Positions 1 through 11,316 of a stretch of 64,000 bases of DNA are shown here, piece by piece (within the stretch, counting starts at the first letter, position 1; each line of letters begins with the position of its first letter). This stretch comes from Adiantum capillus-veneris (Eukaryota; Streptophyta; Polypodiopsida; Polypodiales; Pteridaceae), in contig CM043963.1 of the NCBI GenBank assembly GCA_014529385.2, positions 65,401,395 through 65,465,394 of the forward strand. The letters run 5' to 3'. A model generated the notes under the pieces. That model did not search any database. It worked only from the letters and a program-made list of their open reading frames with translations, and had not been told where the DNA came from. The position numbers were made by a program, and so were the translations under genes.

Positions 1-442
1 TTACAATAATGCATTAAAATATATGTATCTTTGAAAATCATGCCACCTACGGTCCCAATAGGATTTGATTCCTTCCTAATAGCTATTTAAAAGAAATATA
101 AGAAAAATATGAAAAATACATAGAATATATATGTATTGGAAGTTAACTTAGACATAGGATCTAACTGCGGTGTGAGATAATAATGAGATAGTAGAAAGAA
201 ACAATTAATGTTTTTTGCCCCAAGTTAAAGACGCGAAGCTATTGACGTTTTTTCCATAGTACTTTTTAAAGGTAAAGTAAGAATATGTTACCCTTGAGAT
301 AAATAATAGGATGAGATAGAAAGCTCATTATTATACTTAGATATGCATATGTATATTATAGGAAATATAATTATGTATCTAAAAAGTTACAAGATAGATC
401 TTGTAGCATGCATTCCCAATATGTACGTGTCATAGCACAACA
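1..442 (-). repeat. 3' LTR of element A (partial)
   Basis: This segment is nearly the same as about 5706-6147, the start of the 5' LTR on the minus strand. On the minus strand the LTR begins TGTTGTGCTATGACACG at 442, directly after a purine tract. The rest of this LTR lies upstream of the window. Confidence 0.85.
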
Positions 443-454
443 TCCACCCCCTCT
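443..454 (-). other. Polypurine tract of element A
   Basis: On the minus strand this reads AGAGGGGGTGGA and directly precedes the TG that opens the 3' LTR. That is the expected position of the plus-strand primer of reverse transcription in Ty3 elements. Confidence 0.75.
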
Positions 455-500
455 AAACCTGCACATCCTCCGGTATTTGCCACATTCTCTCTTTGTGAGA

Positions 501-1166
501 TCAGCCCTCTTGTATATTTTCCTTGATTTCTTCTTTACTGGATGATTCTAAATCTTCATCTTCACTTTGATCTTCATCTGTGTTTTGCTCTTCCTCCTCA
601 TCAACATCTTCTAGATCATTGTCTCCTCTTCTCTTAAACATTTTGATCCTTTTTCCTGCAATTGGAATCTTTACTTCTGTACCATCTAGTTCAGACAAGC
701 TGTAAGTAGCATTTCCATGCACATGCTTTACAGCATACATTCCAAACAATCTTTTTGAGAACTTACGCATGACTGTGTGCTGGTTATCAAGGCTACTATC
801 ATACACTACAACCCAGACACCTTTGTCAATTGCTTTGCTCCTACGCCGATGTCGCTTATCAAAGTAGTCCTTGTTTTTCAACCTTGTATTTTTGAGTCGT
901 TCTTTTGTAGCCTCAATGTCTCTAGGTCTTCTCTCTAGTTGCCTTATGCACAATGCAAGGAGACCTTCCCTGCTAAGCCCCTCTTGCCAAGGTAGTACAT
1001 TCCATGTGGGAATTGTATCTTCAATCGGCATCACTGGCTTTTGACCATACATTAGCTCCGTAGGCATATAGCCAGTTACTGAGCTATGTGCTGTACGATC
1101 AGCCCATAAAGCATATGGTAACAGTTTTGGCCACGCACCAACTCTTCCTTCGCAAGCCTTGGCCAA
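501..1166 (-). pseudogene. Integrase C-terminal part, element A
   Basis: A 221-residue open stretch. Its first ~50 residues match the tail of a Ty3 integrase core (a LLPYALWADRT-type segment followed by TELMYGQKP, the region that follows the catalytic Glu). It continues with a basic linker (about residues 85-115) and a small beta-rich domain with VVYDSSL and SKRLFGMYAV, which looks like the C-terminal DNA-binding fold. The last ~30 residues are very acidic. The overlap with the core piece at 1076-1606 is in another frame, so a frameshift separates them. No chromodomain is visible. The family assignment is secure; activity is excluded by the breaks. Confidence 0.8.
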
Positions 1167-1606
1167 AGCTTTGATGATAGGAGGATGCCCTGGCCTCTTT
1201 CACTCTTTCCATTGCCTTCAGGGTTGTAAGCTGTAGTGGGAGAAATCTTGATTCCTAATCTAGAAAAGAACTCCCTTGCTTCCTCGGCATCCATCTTACC
1301 TCTATCTGCAGTGATCCTCCCCACGCAACCATGAAGGCAAATCACCTTATCAAGAAGGATTTTGCACATAGCTTCTGTGGTTTTAGCTCTTAATGCTCTT
1401 CCTTCAACCTGGTTAGTTAGGTCCTCTTGTGCAAGAAACAAGTATCTCATCTGCCAAAGTCCTAAAGGCATTATAACTAGATCCACAACCCATTTATAGT
1501 GCATGGCTAGTGGATATGTAGGGTGCAATCCATCACGATATCGGACATTTGAATACATTTGACAAGTTACACATGACTCTACAAATTGAGATACATCTTT
1601 ATACAT
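1076..1606 (-). pseudogene. Integrase catalytic core, element A
   Basis: This piece starts with the end of the zinc-binding domain (CVTC at residues ~12-15) and runs into an RNase H-fold integrase core. Candidate catalytic residues are Asp in KWVVDLV, Asp in ITADRG and Glu in GNGKSERGQ, which fits a DD35E arrangement. The core loses its frame after about residue 145 and continues at 501-1166. Enzymes of this family insert the cDNA into host DNA. It follows the piece at 1616-2188 with a stop between. Confidence 0.82.
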
Positions 1607-1615
1607 ATCCTTCCA

Positions 1616-2188
1616 CTAGTATTTTTCTTTCAACTTGGAGAAGGTTGCCCACACACCCTTGTGTCGAGCCCATAGACTCTCATGAAACTCTTGCATGAGC
1701 TTTACTTGAGTCTCTTTTTTACATATAACCCTTTGTGGTGTAGCACCCTTTTGTTTAGGATGCTTCCACAAGTAACCATCCCTCCAAAAGTACCCATACG
1801 CTTTCCTACATATCCTCCTGAATTCTTGTATAGGCCAATCATCTTGTTTTGTTAGAGTACTCAAGTAGCTTCCAATAAGAAGCCAATCACCTTCATAAAG
1901 CTCTTTCAAAAACAATTCAAGTGGATTAATCATGCAGACATTGTTACCTTTGACATGAGAGATAGAATAGAACTTTGTGCCTACATCACCTCCCTCGTCA
2001 ACCATCTGTGACTCATCTTCATACCTTGCCCTTGATAGAATATCTACCACTGTATTGTCTTTACTTGCAATGCGCTTAAACTCAGGATTTAATGACTTAA
2101 TGTAAGCAATCCACTGCAACATAGCAATGTCTGTCGTTGAACAGCTTGTAATCATCCCAAGAAGTGGTAGACAACCAACATGCACCAA
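1616..2188 (-). pseudogene. RNase H C-terminal end and integrase zinc-binding region, element A
   Basis: The N-terminal part (IAYIKSLNPEFKRIASKDN then VVDILSRARYEDE) is the end of a Ty3 RNase H, where KDN...D..SR is the usual closing motif. A linker follows. The C-terminal part has HESLWARHKG, the first half of the HHCC zinc finger that opens Ty3 integrases; the cysteine pair lies in the next piece (1076-1606). The start overlaps the RNase H piece at 2097-2411 in another frame. Confidence 0.78.
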
Positions 2189-2411
2189 TTAGGTATTCTT
2201 TCCCATTTTTCAAGGCTGTAACCATACCCCATAACTCTCTCTTTATCTGTGGATAGTTTCTTTGGCAAACACTTAGTACCTTTACTCCAAATCTCACCAC
2301 ATACCTGTGTCCTTCTTCTCCATCTTTTCCTATTGCCCAACCAATCCCTGTAGGACTGGTGTCAATTGTCACAATTATTGGCCTTTGACACCCATAGTCT
2401 ACCTTTTTCAA
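2097..2411 (-). pseudogene. RNase H domain N-terminal part, element A
   Basis: A 104-residue piece opens with IIVTIDTSPTGIGWAIG, the first catalytic Asp strand of a Ty3 RNase H, followed by YPQIKRELWGMV, which carries the second catalytic acidic residue. The frame is lost near the third Asp and resumes in the 1616-2188 piece. The role in the parent element was to degrade the RNA strand of the RNA:DNA hybrid. Confidence 0.8.
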
Positions 2412-2423
2412 AGTTGGTGCTGA

Positions 2424-3328
2424 TTAGAGAAATTCCTTTAGCTTTTTCATGGCTTTTACATGTGCTTCTGTCCATTTAAACTTTTGATTCTTTCTAAGTA
2501 ATTGATAAAGAGGATTAGCTATATGTGCATAATGTGGAATCCAAATAACATAAAAGGCACATACTCCCAAAAACCTTCTAACCTCAGTGATGCTAGTGCA
2601 TGTTTCTTTCATTCTTTGAATGGCATCTACCTTTTTTGGACAAGGTTTCCTACCATATGGCCCGCACATGTGCCCCACAATGAGCACTTCATTGACACCA
2701 AACATAGACTTTTTCCCTGACAAGGTAAGATTCACTTATTCCAACCTAGACAAAATTTTATGACAATCATTTATGTGATTTACCACAAACATGTGACATC
2801 CCCTGAGATCCAAAGCTTCATCTTTGTGACTTTCTTCACATCCTTTGATAGGCAAATCATCAATGAAAGGCATTGTGATTTGAGGAATAAAGTCACGTAA
2901 GACCTTATTCATCCCATTCATCATATGTGCAACCGAGTTGGTTGCTCCCTGTGGCAAGGACACATCCTTAACAAACCCAAAGGTATCCTCATGGTTGTCA
3001 AGTCTCTGCTTTCAATTGCAAGCTGAAATTGATCATACCCTAAGTAGAGATCCCCCATTGAGTAGATTGCCCTCCCTCCAAACACCTCTGCAAACTCATC
3101 CACGATCAGTCTTGTACCTACATTTCTAATTGTCACCTTGTTCACTGGTTTCATATCTTGGATGAAGCGCAGAGCACCATTCTTCTTTGGAACTGTGAAC
3201 CACCTGTTTGAGTATGGAGCACAAGAAGGCTCCAAGATTCCCATTTTGATTTTCTCATTTAGTAGCTCTACTAACTTTGGCAAAATGAGCCTTTCGAACC
3301 GGAATAGGCCGCAGATTCCAAGGCACAT
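2424..3328 (-). pseudogene. Reverse transcriptase, element A, in three frames
   Basis: Three adjoining pieces (2921-3328, 2736-2963, 2424-2735) make up an RT read on the minus strand. The first holds fingers motifs (GILEPSCAPYSNRWFTVPKKNG, shortened here to its core SNRWFTVPKKNG) and SMGDLYLGYDQF. The second holds LPQGATNSVAHMMN and the catalytic box MPFIDDLPIKG with its Asp pair. The third holds the connection with LSGKKSMFGV, GHMCGPYGRKP and VRRFLGVCAFY. Each junction is a frameshift or stop, so no enzyme can be made. The wording of the motifs differs from common plant chromoviral and Tat RTs. Confidence 0.85.
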
Positions 3329-4207
3329 GAGGTATTGTGAAAATTACCATAGGAGCTACAATAGAAGGATCAACACATCCTATTGCATGTGGCTCAAATG
3401 CAAAAGCCTTACCATGCTTTGAAAGCATTTCTTTGAAGCACTTTGTCTCCTCCTGTGTTAGAAACTCCTCGTTGCAACCAATCTGCAACTCTTCAAAAGA
3501 CTCCTTTGTGAAGGTATGCCCGATCTTTTTAGGATTCCTTAAACTTGTTTGCAAAGAAGCTTGCTCAATCTTTTCCCTATTGTTGGGCGGTAAGGGTGAA
3601 GCTACTAGTTTCACCTTCTTCGCTACACTCTTGTATTTAGTTTCAACATGAACTTATGGGCCAACTGTTTGGTTTTCTTTAAAGGCTTCTATTACTTGAT
3701 ACATTTCCATAGAGAAAACTTCCACAACTTCATTCTCAAGATGTAAACTAGACTCCATTATAGCATCAAGCTCACCCATAGTATCTACAAAAGAAACTTG
3801 TTCACACAAACCCAAAACATTTTCAGTAGGCTCTAGCAACCCACTCTCTTTCATGCATATTTTTACATTATGTACATATTGTCTCTCACATCTCTTCAAA
3901 TCTTCAAGTTTTGTAAAACATACTGATCCATTCCTTATTACCAAGGAGCCCGTTGAGAAAGTTTTACCTATTTTTGGATCACGCGAGACCCTTTTTCTTT
4001 CTGTACCACTGCAATCCTGCTTTACAATGATACTTGGCCAAAACCCATTATTTCCCTATGATCGTGAAACTCTTTGCTCACCTTTGGTAGAGGATGTTCT
4101 CTGAGGTTGTCACAATTTCTTTCATGGTTTACACAAACTGTGAGAAATTGGACAACACGTTTACAATCTTTGTTGCGTATCCTGGCATATGTTGAACCAT
4201 CATTCAT
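3255..4207 (-). pseudogene. Linker between protease and RT plus upstream remnant, element A
   Basis: Pieces at 3255-3614, 3654-3944 and 4022-4207 are read on the minus strand. The first ends with the segment just before RT (FTIPHVPWNLRPIPVRKA) and earlier carries TKESFEELQIG and SKHGKAFAFEPHAIGCVD, the usual pre-RT linker of this element type. The second is a weakly conserved acidic stretch. The third (61 residues) is probably gag or protease debris. No zinc knuckle and no D[ST]G protease motif can be found, so the gag-protease part is mostly lost. Confidence 0.6.
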
Positions 4208-4577
4208 TACCTTTGTTTTCGTTCAAACTCCCACAATGTAGGGAGTCTTGTGCAAGCTTAAGGTGCTTCTCTTGCCTAAATGGCTAAGTTCCTTGAAGTG
4301 TTCAATTCAAACATGGTCTCCCAAGAGGCATAAAAAATTTTCATGCTTAAATAACTAAGGTTCTTGAAGTGTTCAATTCAAACATGATATCTTAAGAAGC
4401 ATGAAAGACACATGTCAAGATTCTTCACATTTGGCCCTCATGATGTGCTTGAATCTTATTGGATAGGCTTTAAAGGGGTTCAATGAGAATTTAGATGCAT
4501 AAAAATAAATAATTAAGTTCTTTCTGTCAAAGAGGAAAAAGAGGACACATGTATAAATTATATAATAAAATAATACA

Positions 4578-4653
4578 AGAGAGAGAGAGAGAGAGAGAGA
4601 GGGTGGACCAAGCATGAGAGGGGGTATACTCTCCCACACACACACACACACAC
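4578..4653. repeat. (GA)n and (CA)n microsatellites in LTR A
   Basis: A (GA)n run at about 4578-4600 and a (CA)n run at about 4635-4653, separated by a short spacer. The same pair recurs in the related copies near 12870, 14750 and 24165, so it is a feature of this LTR family. Confidence 0.85.
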
Positions 4654-5325
4654 TCATTGTGTGAAGTGCAAAGCGCAAGAGCTCCATCTCCTCTCCAAGC
4701 TTGTTGAGCAGTTGAGAGCCTACACCAACACTCTAGGCTATGGAATGCAAATCCAACCAAGAGCCATGCTTCAATGTTTAAGCTTGCCATCTTCTTCATC
4801 TTCATTACTAAGCTATTATGCTATGCTAAGCAAGAAGAGTGATGATAAGTAAGGAACTATTTATTTCTCCTTGAATGATTCTTCTTTCTCTTCCCTACCC
4901 TCATTTTGTAAAGTGCAGTGGATGTGAATGTTGAACTTTGCTCAAGATGAGTGCTCCGAATTGTGCTCAAGGTTTCTTTTACTTACGAAAGGGAGAGCCT
5001 TTCATTCCTTTAGTGAGAGAGTGCAACAAAATATCAAAGTAAAACACATCTTACTTGACAAACTCTTCGGGAGTTGCTCACCATTATGATGGAGAGAGAA
5101 GAAGAGGGGAGACTTCAACTTTGATTGATCCACCAAGTTCAAGACCTTCTTTGATTAGAGCTGATCTTCCAAGGATAGCTTACAAGTATGGCTAGTTTTT
5201 CTCTAGGAGCAAGTGTAGGCTTAGGCTTATGTCAATGGCTAAGTACAATTAAGCAACAATCCTCTCACTCACTCATGGATCATCTCATGAATTTTTTGAA
5301 TGGTTTTCAAGAAAGAAGAGGTCCC

Positions 5326-5333
5326 ATTTTATA
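5326..5333 (-). promoter_or_regulatory. TATA-like box of LTR A
   Basis: On the minus strand CACCTATAAAATGGG lies inside the LTR, about 820 bp from its left-hand start at 6147. The surrounding context resembles that of the TATA box of the solo LTR at 59659, suggesting related LTR promoters. Confidence 0.5.
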
Positions 5334-6147
5334 GGTGAAGGGAACCCCCCAAGGGTTTACACAAGAAGAAGAATAGCCAGTGTGAACAGGAACTAGCAAA
5401 GTTTGAAATGAGTTGTCCCTGCATGATGTGGGCAAATTGGGGTCCAGTATTTTGATCATATCTCCTCAATTGTGGCTCCTAATAAAAAAGTAAAAATATG
5501 GGCAGAAAATTCAGCTCATTAGCTACGACTCCCAATTTTCATACTTTTTCCAATTCGGATTGGAACCTTGTGTAAAAAAATCATCAAAATTGGGTAGAGT
5601 TTTAGCAGCAAAAGTCTTCTTGTGGTCCCCTTAGCCTAGACTTTTATTTGATTCCAATGGACACCTCATGCCATATGAAAGCATGAAATTGCTCCTTGAC
5701 AAATTTTTGAAATAATGCATTAAATAGGTGTATCTTTGAAAATCATGCCACCTAGTGTCCCAGTAGGATTTGATTCCTTCCTTGTAGCTATTTAAAATAA
5801 ATATAAAAAATATATAAAAATTACATAGAATATATATATATTGGAAGCTAACTTAAATATAGGATATAGCTAGGGTGTGAGATAATAATGAGATAGTAGA
5901 AAGAAAGAATTAATGTTTTTTGCCCCAAGTTAAAGAGGCGGAGCTATTGACGCTTTTCCCATAGTACTTTTTTATGGTAAAGTAAGAATATGTTACCCTT
6001 GAGATAAATAATAGAATGTGATAGAAAGCTTATCATTAAACTTAGATATGCATATGTACATTATAGAAAATATAATTATGTATCTAAAAAGTTACAAGAT
6101 AGATCTTGTAGCATGCGTTCCCAATATGTACGTGTCACAGCGCGACA

Positions 6148-6298
6148 ATGTATTCTGGTTTCACAGGATGTTCTGTTTGTGGAAGATTCTATTCAGCCCT
6201 TGTTGTCATGTACTAGAGATGGTAATGTAAGCTCACAGGACATTTATGACACTTTGTTGCCTTTTTTGTGGTGGAAGTACAAATGTAAATTCCAATGA
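6148..6298 (+). pseudogene. Copia integrase C-terminal end (fragment)
   Basis: The frame reading CILVSQDVLFVEDS resembles the segment that closes copia integrases (a V-S-x-D-V-x-F-x-E pattern). It is followed by a low-complexity linker reaching the RT. The ORF only appears to begin earlier because LTR A happens to be open in this frame. A stop at 6296 ends it. Moderate confidence because it is short. Confidence 0.55.
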
Positions 6299-6452
6299 GG
6301 CAAATGTACGACCTATGGGGGTTTCTAAAAATGTTACAGATCACCCTATTACTAATGTAGATGTACAGGATGTACTTGATGAGGAAAGGGTTGAAAATGA
6401 GCAGGCTAGAGGTATGCCTGAATGGTTGGTGCATACTTTGTGAGACAGTAAA

Positions 6453-6968
6453 TTGGATGCACCTTTGTCTAGTCGTACTCATTCAGGTTCTGGCCATGCA
6501 TCTTATGCATCGGATTGTTATGCTTCGGTTGTATCTAGCTCACATGATGTTGAGGAACCTCTGTCTTTTGATGAAGCACGGAATTCAAAAAATTGGATGG
6601 GTGCCATGCAATCAAAATATGATGCACTTATAGATAATGACAAATGGACTTGTGATTTGTCTCCTGGCAAAAAGGCCATTGGTATGAAGTGGGTTTATAA
6701 GTTGAAACACAAGCCAGATAGCGAGATTGATCTCTATAAGGCTCGACTTGTTGCAAAGGGTTATGCACATCAAAAAGGCATAGATTATAAAGAGACTTTT
6801 GCTCCCACTTGTCGTATGACTACTGTGTGTTTTCTAGGTGCATTCGCAACTCATTTTGGTTGGGATGTACATCAGTCATACATTGTTATTGCTTTCTTGA
6901 ATGGTGACATATTTGAGGAAGTTTATGTAACGCAACCTCGCGGTTTTGTCAAAAGGACAAGAGGATAA
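6453..6968 (+). pseudogene. Copia reverse transcriptase, N-terminal part
   Basis: A 171-residue piece. Residues ~40-60 carry the opening W..AM..KYDAL segment. KWVYKLKHKPDSEIDLYKAR and LVAKGYAHQKGIDYKETFAP are classic copia RT blocks, followed by VHQSYIVIAFLNGDI (normally D at VxxAFL), EEVYVTQPRGF and a stop. The next block, with the YVDD box, lies in another frame from 7089. Confidence 0.88.
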
Positions 6969-7307
6969 GGTGTGAAAATGTAGCAAAGCTTTGTATGGGT
7001 TCAAGCAATATCCTCGTGCTCGGTATGAGAAGGCTGACACTCATTTGCTGAAACAAGGCTTTCGTATAACAATCCAACAGAAAGCACATTGTATGTAAAG
7101 TGTGAGGGTGATATACTTCTCATTGTGGTTCTTTACGTAGATGATTTTCTGATCATTGGACCAAATGAGAGACATATTGCTAAATTTAAGGCTTATTTGA
7201 ATGCTACTTTCAAGATGAAAGATTTGGGGCTGTTGCATCATTACTTGGGTATACAATTTTTAAGCAGTATGATGGTGGTATTGCCTTATGTCAAAAAAGT
7301 TACATAG
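6969..7307 (+). pseudogene. Copia reverse transcriptase, catalytic YVDD part
   Basis: After the stop at 6966 the sequence still encodes KALYGFKQ-like residues in broken frames. From 7089 a 72-residue ORF has ILLIVVLYVDDFLIIG (catalytic Asp pair at residues 18-19) and MKDLGLLHHYLGIQF, the usual segment downstream of the YVDD box. Frameshifts on both sides make it nonfunctional. Confidence 0.85.
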
Positions 7308-7338
7308 AGACATTGCTATGTAAGTTTGGACTTGAGGA

Positions 7339-7643
7339 TTGATGGAAACAAGTTTGAAATTGAGTCTTCATGATGTTGGTGATCCTGCAAATGTCACCAT
7401 TTACCAAACTACAGATGCCTCATTTACGTATGCAACAGGAGGCCAGATATTCAATTTACAGTCTCACAGGTCAGCAGATTTATGCATAGACGAGGGTCTA
7501 AGCATTGGCACGCTGTCAAGAGGATTTTTTGCTACTTGAGTGGCACTTTACATCTTGGATTTTTGTATCCCAAGGGGGGATCATTGCCGCCAGACTTACA
7601 TGCTTTTTGGGACTCAAATTGGGCTGGTTGTTTTGACACATGA
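7339..7643 (+). pseudogene. Copia RT-RNase H connection, decayed
   Basis: The sequence between the RT piece and the RNase H piece is read in mixed frames. It has LKLSLHDVGDPAN, then a degraded region, then HLGFLYPKGGSLPPDLHAFWDSNWAG in a frame ending near 7640, which is the start of copia RNase H (the D.NWAG strand). It is recognised by position and these short matches only. Confidence 0.55.
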
Positions 7644-8063
7644 GTGTCCACAAGTGGTTTTTGTTTCATGCTTGGCAGTTCATGTATATCATGGTTGAGC
7701 AAGAAGCAACCTACTGTGGCCACTTCTAGTTGTGAGGCTGAGTACAGGGCAGTCTTCACACCTACAATTGAATGTGTATGGCTCAGACGCCTTATGGCTT
7801 ATTTGGGTGTTGGACAGGACACTGCCAACACTATCTACAATGATCAAAGCACATTGGCAGTTATGAGGAACCCAGTTTTTCATGCTCGCACAAAGCACAT
7901 TGAGGTGCATTACCACTATGTCAGGGAGAGGCCCTCAGTAGGAGAGATCAACTTGGCTTATGAGCCAACATAGGACAACCTTGCAGATTTTTCAGAAAGG
8001 CATTGTCTCGTGTGAGAAGCTCGAAGCTTTCAGCAAAGCTTTGGGCTTACTCCCCTTTGTGGA
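7644..8063 (+). pseudogene. Copia RNase H
   Basis: The 109-residue piece (7644-7973) starts with STSGFCFMLGSSCISWLSKKQ, whose core is the copia S-G-x-x-F-x-L-x3-I-S-W-x-S-K-K-Q motif. It continues with TVATSSCEAEYRAV (catalytic Glu), DQSTLAVMRNPVFHARTKHI (Asp, then the R-T-K-H-I block) and HYHYVRE. A stop at 7971 interrupts it, after which ADFSERH still resembles the final A-D-x-x-T-K segment. It ends shortly before the polypurine tract. Confidence 0.87.
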
Positions 8064-8130
8064 TTGATCATGTCCTCATGGCATGGCACTTCCCTTTACT
8101 CATGTGCCAGCTCTCATTCACTGCATCAAT

Positions 8131-8363
8131 CTAGGGGGAATTTGTTACCATATACACATGGTAGTTATGTCACACTTAGGACCACCGGGGCATTTTTTCC
8201 CTCACTAGGAGGTTTTTCCCCCCACGCATTGTATATACGACCATCATTCTAGGTCTATCTATCTTTCCATTGCACACTAAGTAATACACTCTCTCTTGTG
8301 TGCCTTTAGCTTCCTTCATCTTCTCCAAGTTGTGTGTGTTTTCCTACAACCCTAATTCCAACA
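8131..8363 (+). repeat. Polypurine tract and 3' LTR of the copia element
   Basis: CTAGGGGGAATT (8131-8142) is the polypurine tract. The LTR starts TGTTACCATATACAC at 8143 and probably ends CCAACA at 8363, about 221 bp with TGTT...AACA ends. A TATA-like TATATA lies at 8232-8237. The left LTR is outside the window, so the right end rests on the terminal pattern only. Confidence 0.7.
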
Positions 8364-9996
<1,633 letters not shown>

Positions 9997-10298
9997 TGTG
10001 CTAGCTACGGTGGATTAAAGAGAAACATCATGCACACAAGTGAGTGTGTGTGGCTAGATTATCACTCAAGCAAATTAGGTTCCAAGATCAATTAGCTTGG
10101 ACTCATAAACACAATCTTGAGTATTTGCTAAGCCATCACAAGATCACCATAAACAAGGGAGATGCAATGCAAAATATACTTGTGTTTATTCATACATGGA
10201 ATGAGCTTTATGTAGCTCTACAACCTTGCACCACTACATGTGGGATAATTCCTTCTCTTCACTCGACTCACATTCTAGGACAAATCTCACACTTTACA
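9997..10298 (-). repeat. Candidate 3' LTR of a minus-strand copia-like element
   Basis: On the minus strand the sequence CAAGGGGAGAAT (a likely polypurine tract, 10299-10310) is followed by TGTAAAGTGTGAGATTTG, a typical LTR start, at 10298. Further in are AATAAA and a region resembling short copia LTRs. The far end near 9997 is a guess based on a TG on the plus strand. No partner LTR was found. Confidence 0.4.
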
Positions 10299-10335
10299 AT
10301 TCTCCCCTTGAGGTTTGGACTAGGAAGAAACTGAA

Positions 10336-10450
10336 GAAAAACTGACATCTCTGGCACACTCCAATCCAGGAGCAAAAGACCATCTCCAATCTAGGAGACC
10401 ATTCCCAATCTAGGAGACAAACCATCTCTAATCCAAGAGATCTCAAACAC
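10336..10450 (-). repeat. Short degenerate tandem repeat (~23 bp)
   Basis: On the minus strand CTCCTAGATTGG followed by A/G-ATGGT recurs three to four times between the gag remnant and the candidate polypurine tract. Confidence 0.6.
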
Positions 10451-10543
10451 CTCCCCTCAAACAGATATATAAAATTGAGACTAAGCTAGTGCAAGCTATC
10501 TCCAAAACAAATACAATTGATAGGGAAATGCAAAACAAAAAAT

Positions 10544-11225
10544 CTAGATAATGTCGTCGTAGACTAGAAGGCTAGTGTCGCCTTCTTCTTCATCTTCATC
10601 TTTGTCTTCTTCTACCAAATACACTTTGGGCCTTGGATTTCTTATGGTGCTACCTTTGTTCCTTTTGAAACACTTGGAAGGAAGGTGACCCTTCTTCCCG
10701 CAAATGCTGCAAGTCTTCGATGATAGATAGTCCTTTGCTATGTGCCCTTCTTTGCCACACTTGAAACAAGTTTTGTTGTTAGTGTCAACTACAAAAGCTC
10801 CTCCCCTTGAAGAAGCATTCCTCCCTTGCTTCTTCTCCTTGGACTTTAAAGAGTTGATGACATCTTGAAAATCTGGTGGTGGATCCTTGTCTTCAATGAT
10901 GGTCATGATCTGGTCAAAGCTAGGTAGTAAAGCTACTAGAAGAACCACAATGTTGTCCTCCTCTGGTACTGCACTCTTTACATAATCTAGTTGTGTGGTC
11001 ATTCTTTTGAGGCGATTTCCCAAGCTTGCAATATCTTCGTTATGTTCCATTTGCAATTTGTATAAATCTTTCTTTAAGCTTTACTTCGCTTTTCTTTTTC
11101 CTAGCTCCAAAGTTATTTTCTAGTGCTTCCCATGCAGATAATGAGGTTTCACAATGATCAATAAAGTGTACATAATTGTCATGTAGTATAGTGATTATGA
11201 TTCCTAATGCCTGCTCACAACAGAT
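10544..11225 (-). pseudogene. Copia-type Gag with two zinc knuckles (decayed)
   Basis: The main frame (10544-11056, 170 residues) has a helical capsid part (EDIASLGNRLKRMTTQLDY) typical of copia-family Gag, then two zinc knuckles. The first reads CFKCGKEGHIAKDY, with Tyr in place of the last Cys; the second reads CSICGKKGHLPSKC. An acidic tail follows. Upstream bases up to ~11225 encode HFIDHCETSLSAWEALENNF in another frame, a clear match to the W-E-x-L-E block of copia Gag, so a frameshift near 11060 splits it. Gag would coat the genomic RNA. No protease or pol follows on the left, where a polypurine tract and LTR seem to come next. Confidence 0.82.
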
Positions 11226-11316
11226 GAGAATATTAAGGAAAAGTCAGCCTTTGGGAAACAAAAATTAGAGGAGCCTGTTTTTGACGAGTTGATCAAAGGT
11301 ATACAAGAATATTGTT

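Larger units (their letters stand above)
1..6147 (-). mobile_element. Ty3/gypsy element A, decayed, cut by window edge
   Basis: A minus-strand LTR retrotransposon. Read from high to low coordinates it shows a 5' LTR (4237-6147), a poorly preserved gag/protease region (3620-4207), reverse transcriptase (2424-3328), RNase H (about 2000-2411), integrase (501-1950), a polypurine tract (443-454) and the start of the 3' LTR (1-442). The order RT-RNase H-integrase defines Ty3/gypsy. The coding frame is broken into at least eight pieces, so it is dead. Bases 1-442 match about 5706-6147 closely, which identifies the LTR pair. It interrupts a copia element that resumes at 6148, so it inserted after that element. 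The other target-site duplication lies outside the window. Confidence 0.88.
4237..6147 (-). repeat. 5' LTR of element A (~1.9 kb)
   Basis: On the minus strand the LTR starts TGTCGCGCTGTGACACG at 6147 and probably ends CTCCCTACA at 4237, giving TGT...ACA ends. The last ~440 bp on the plus strand match 1-442. A TATA-like box lies at 5326-5333. Simple repeats (GA and CA) lie at 4578-4653. The 4237-4905 part recurs at about 12556-13190, 14395-15095 and 23815-24505. The 6147 end is exact because copia sequence follows at once; the 4237 end is inferred. Confidence 0.75.
6148..8363 (+). mobile_element. Ty1/copia element, 3' half, interrupted by element A
   Basis: Starting exactly where LTR A ends, plus-strand reading gives the end of integrase, RT (6453-7307), RNase H (7644-8060), a polypurine tract and a 3' LTR. 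RT and RNase H motifs are of Pseudoviridae type. The gag-protease-integrase half must lie left of the window, on the other side of element A. Multiple frameshifts and stops show it is dead. Confidence 0.88.
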
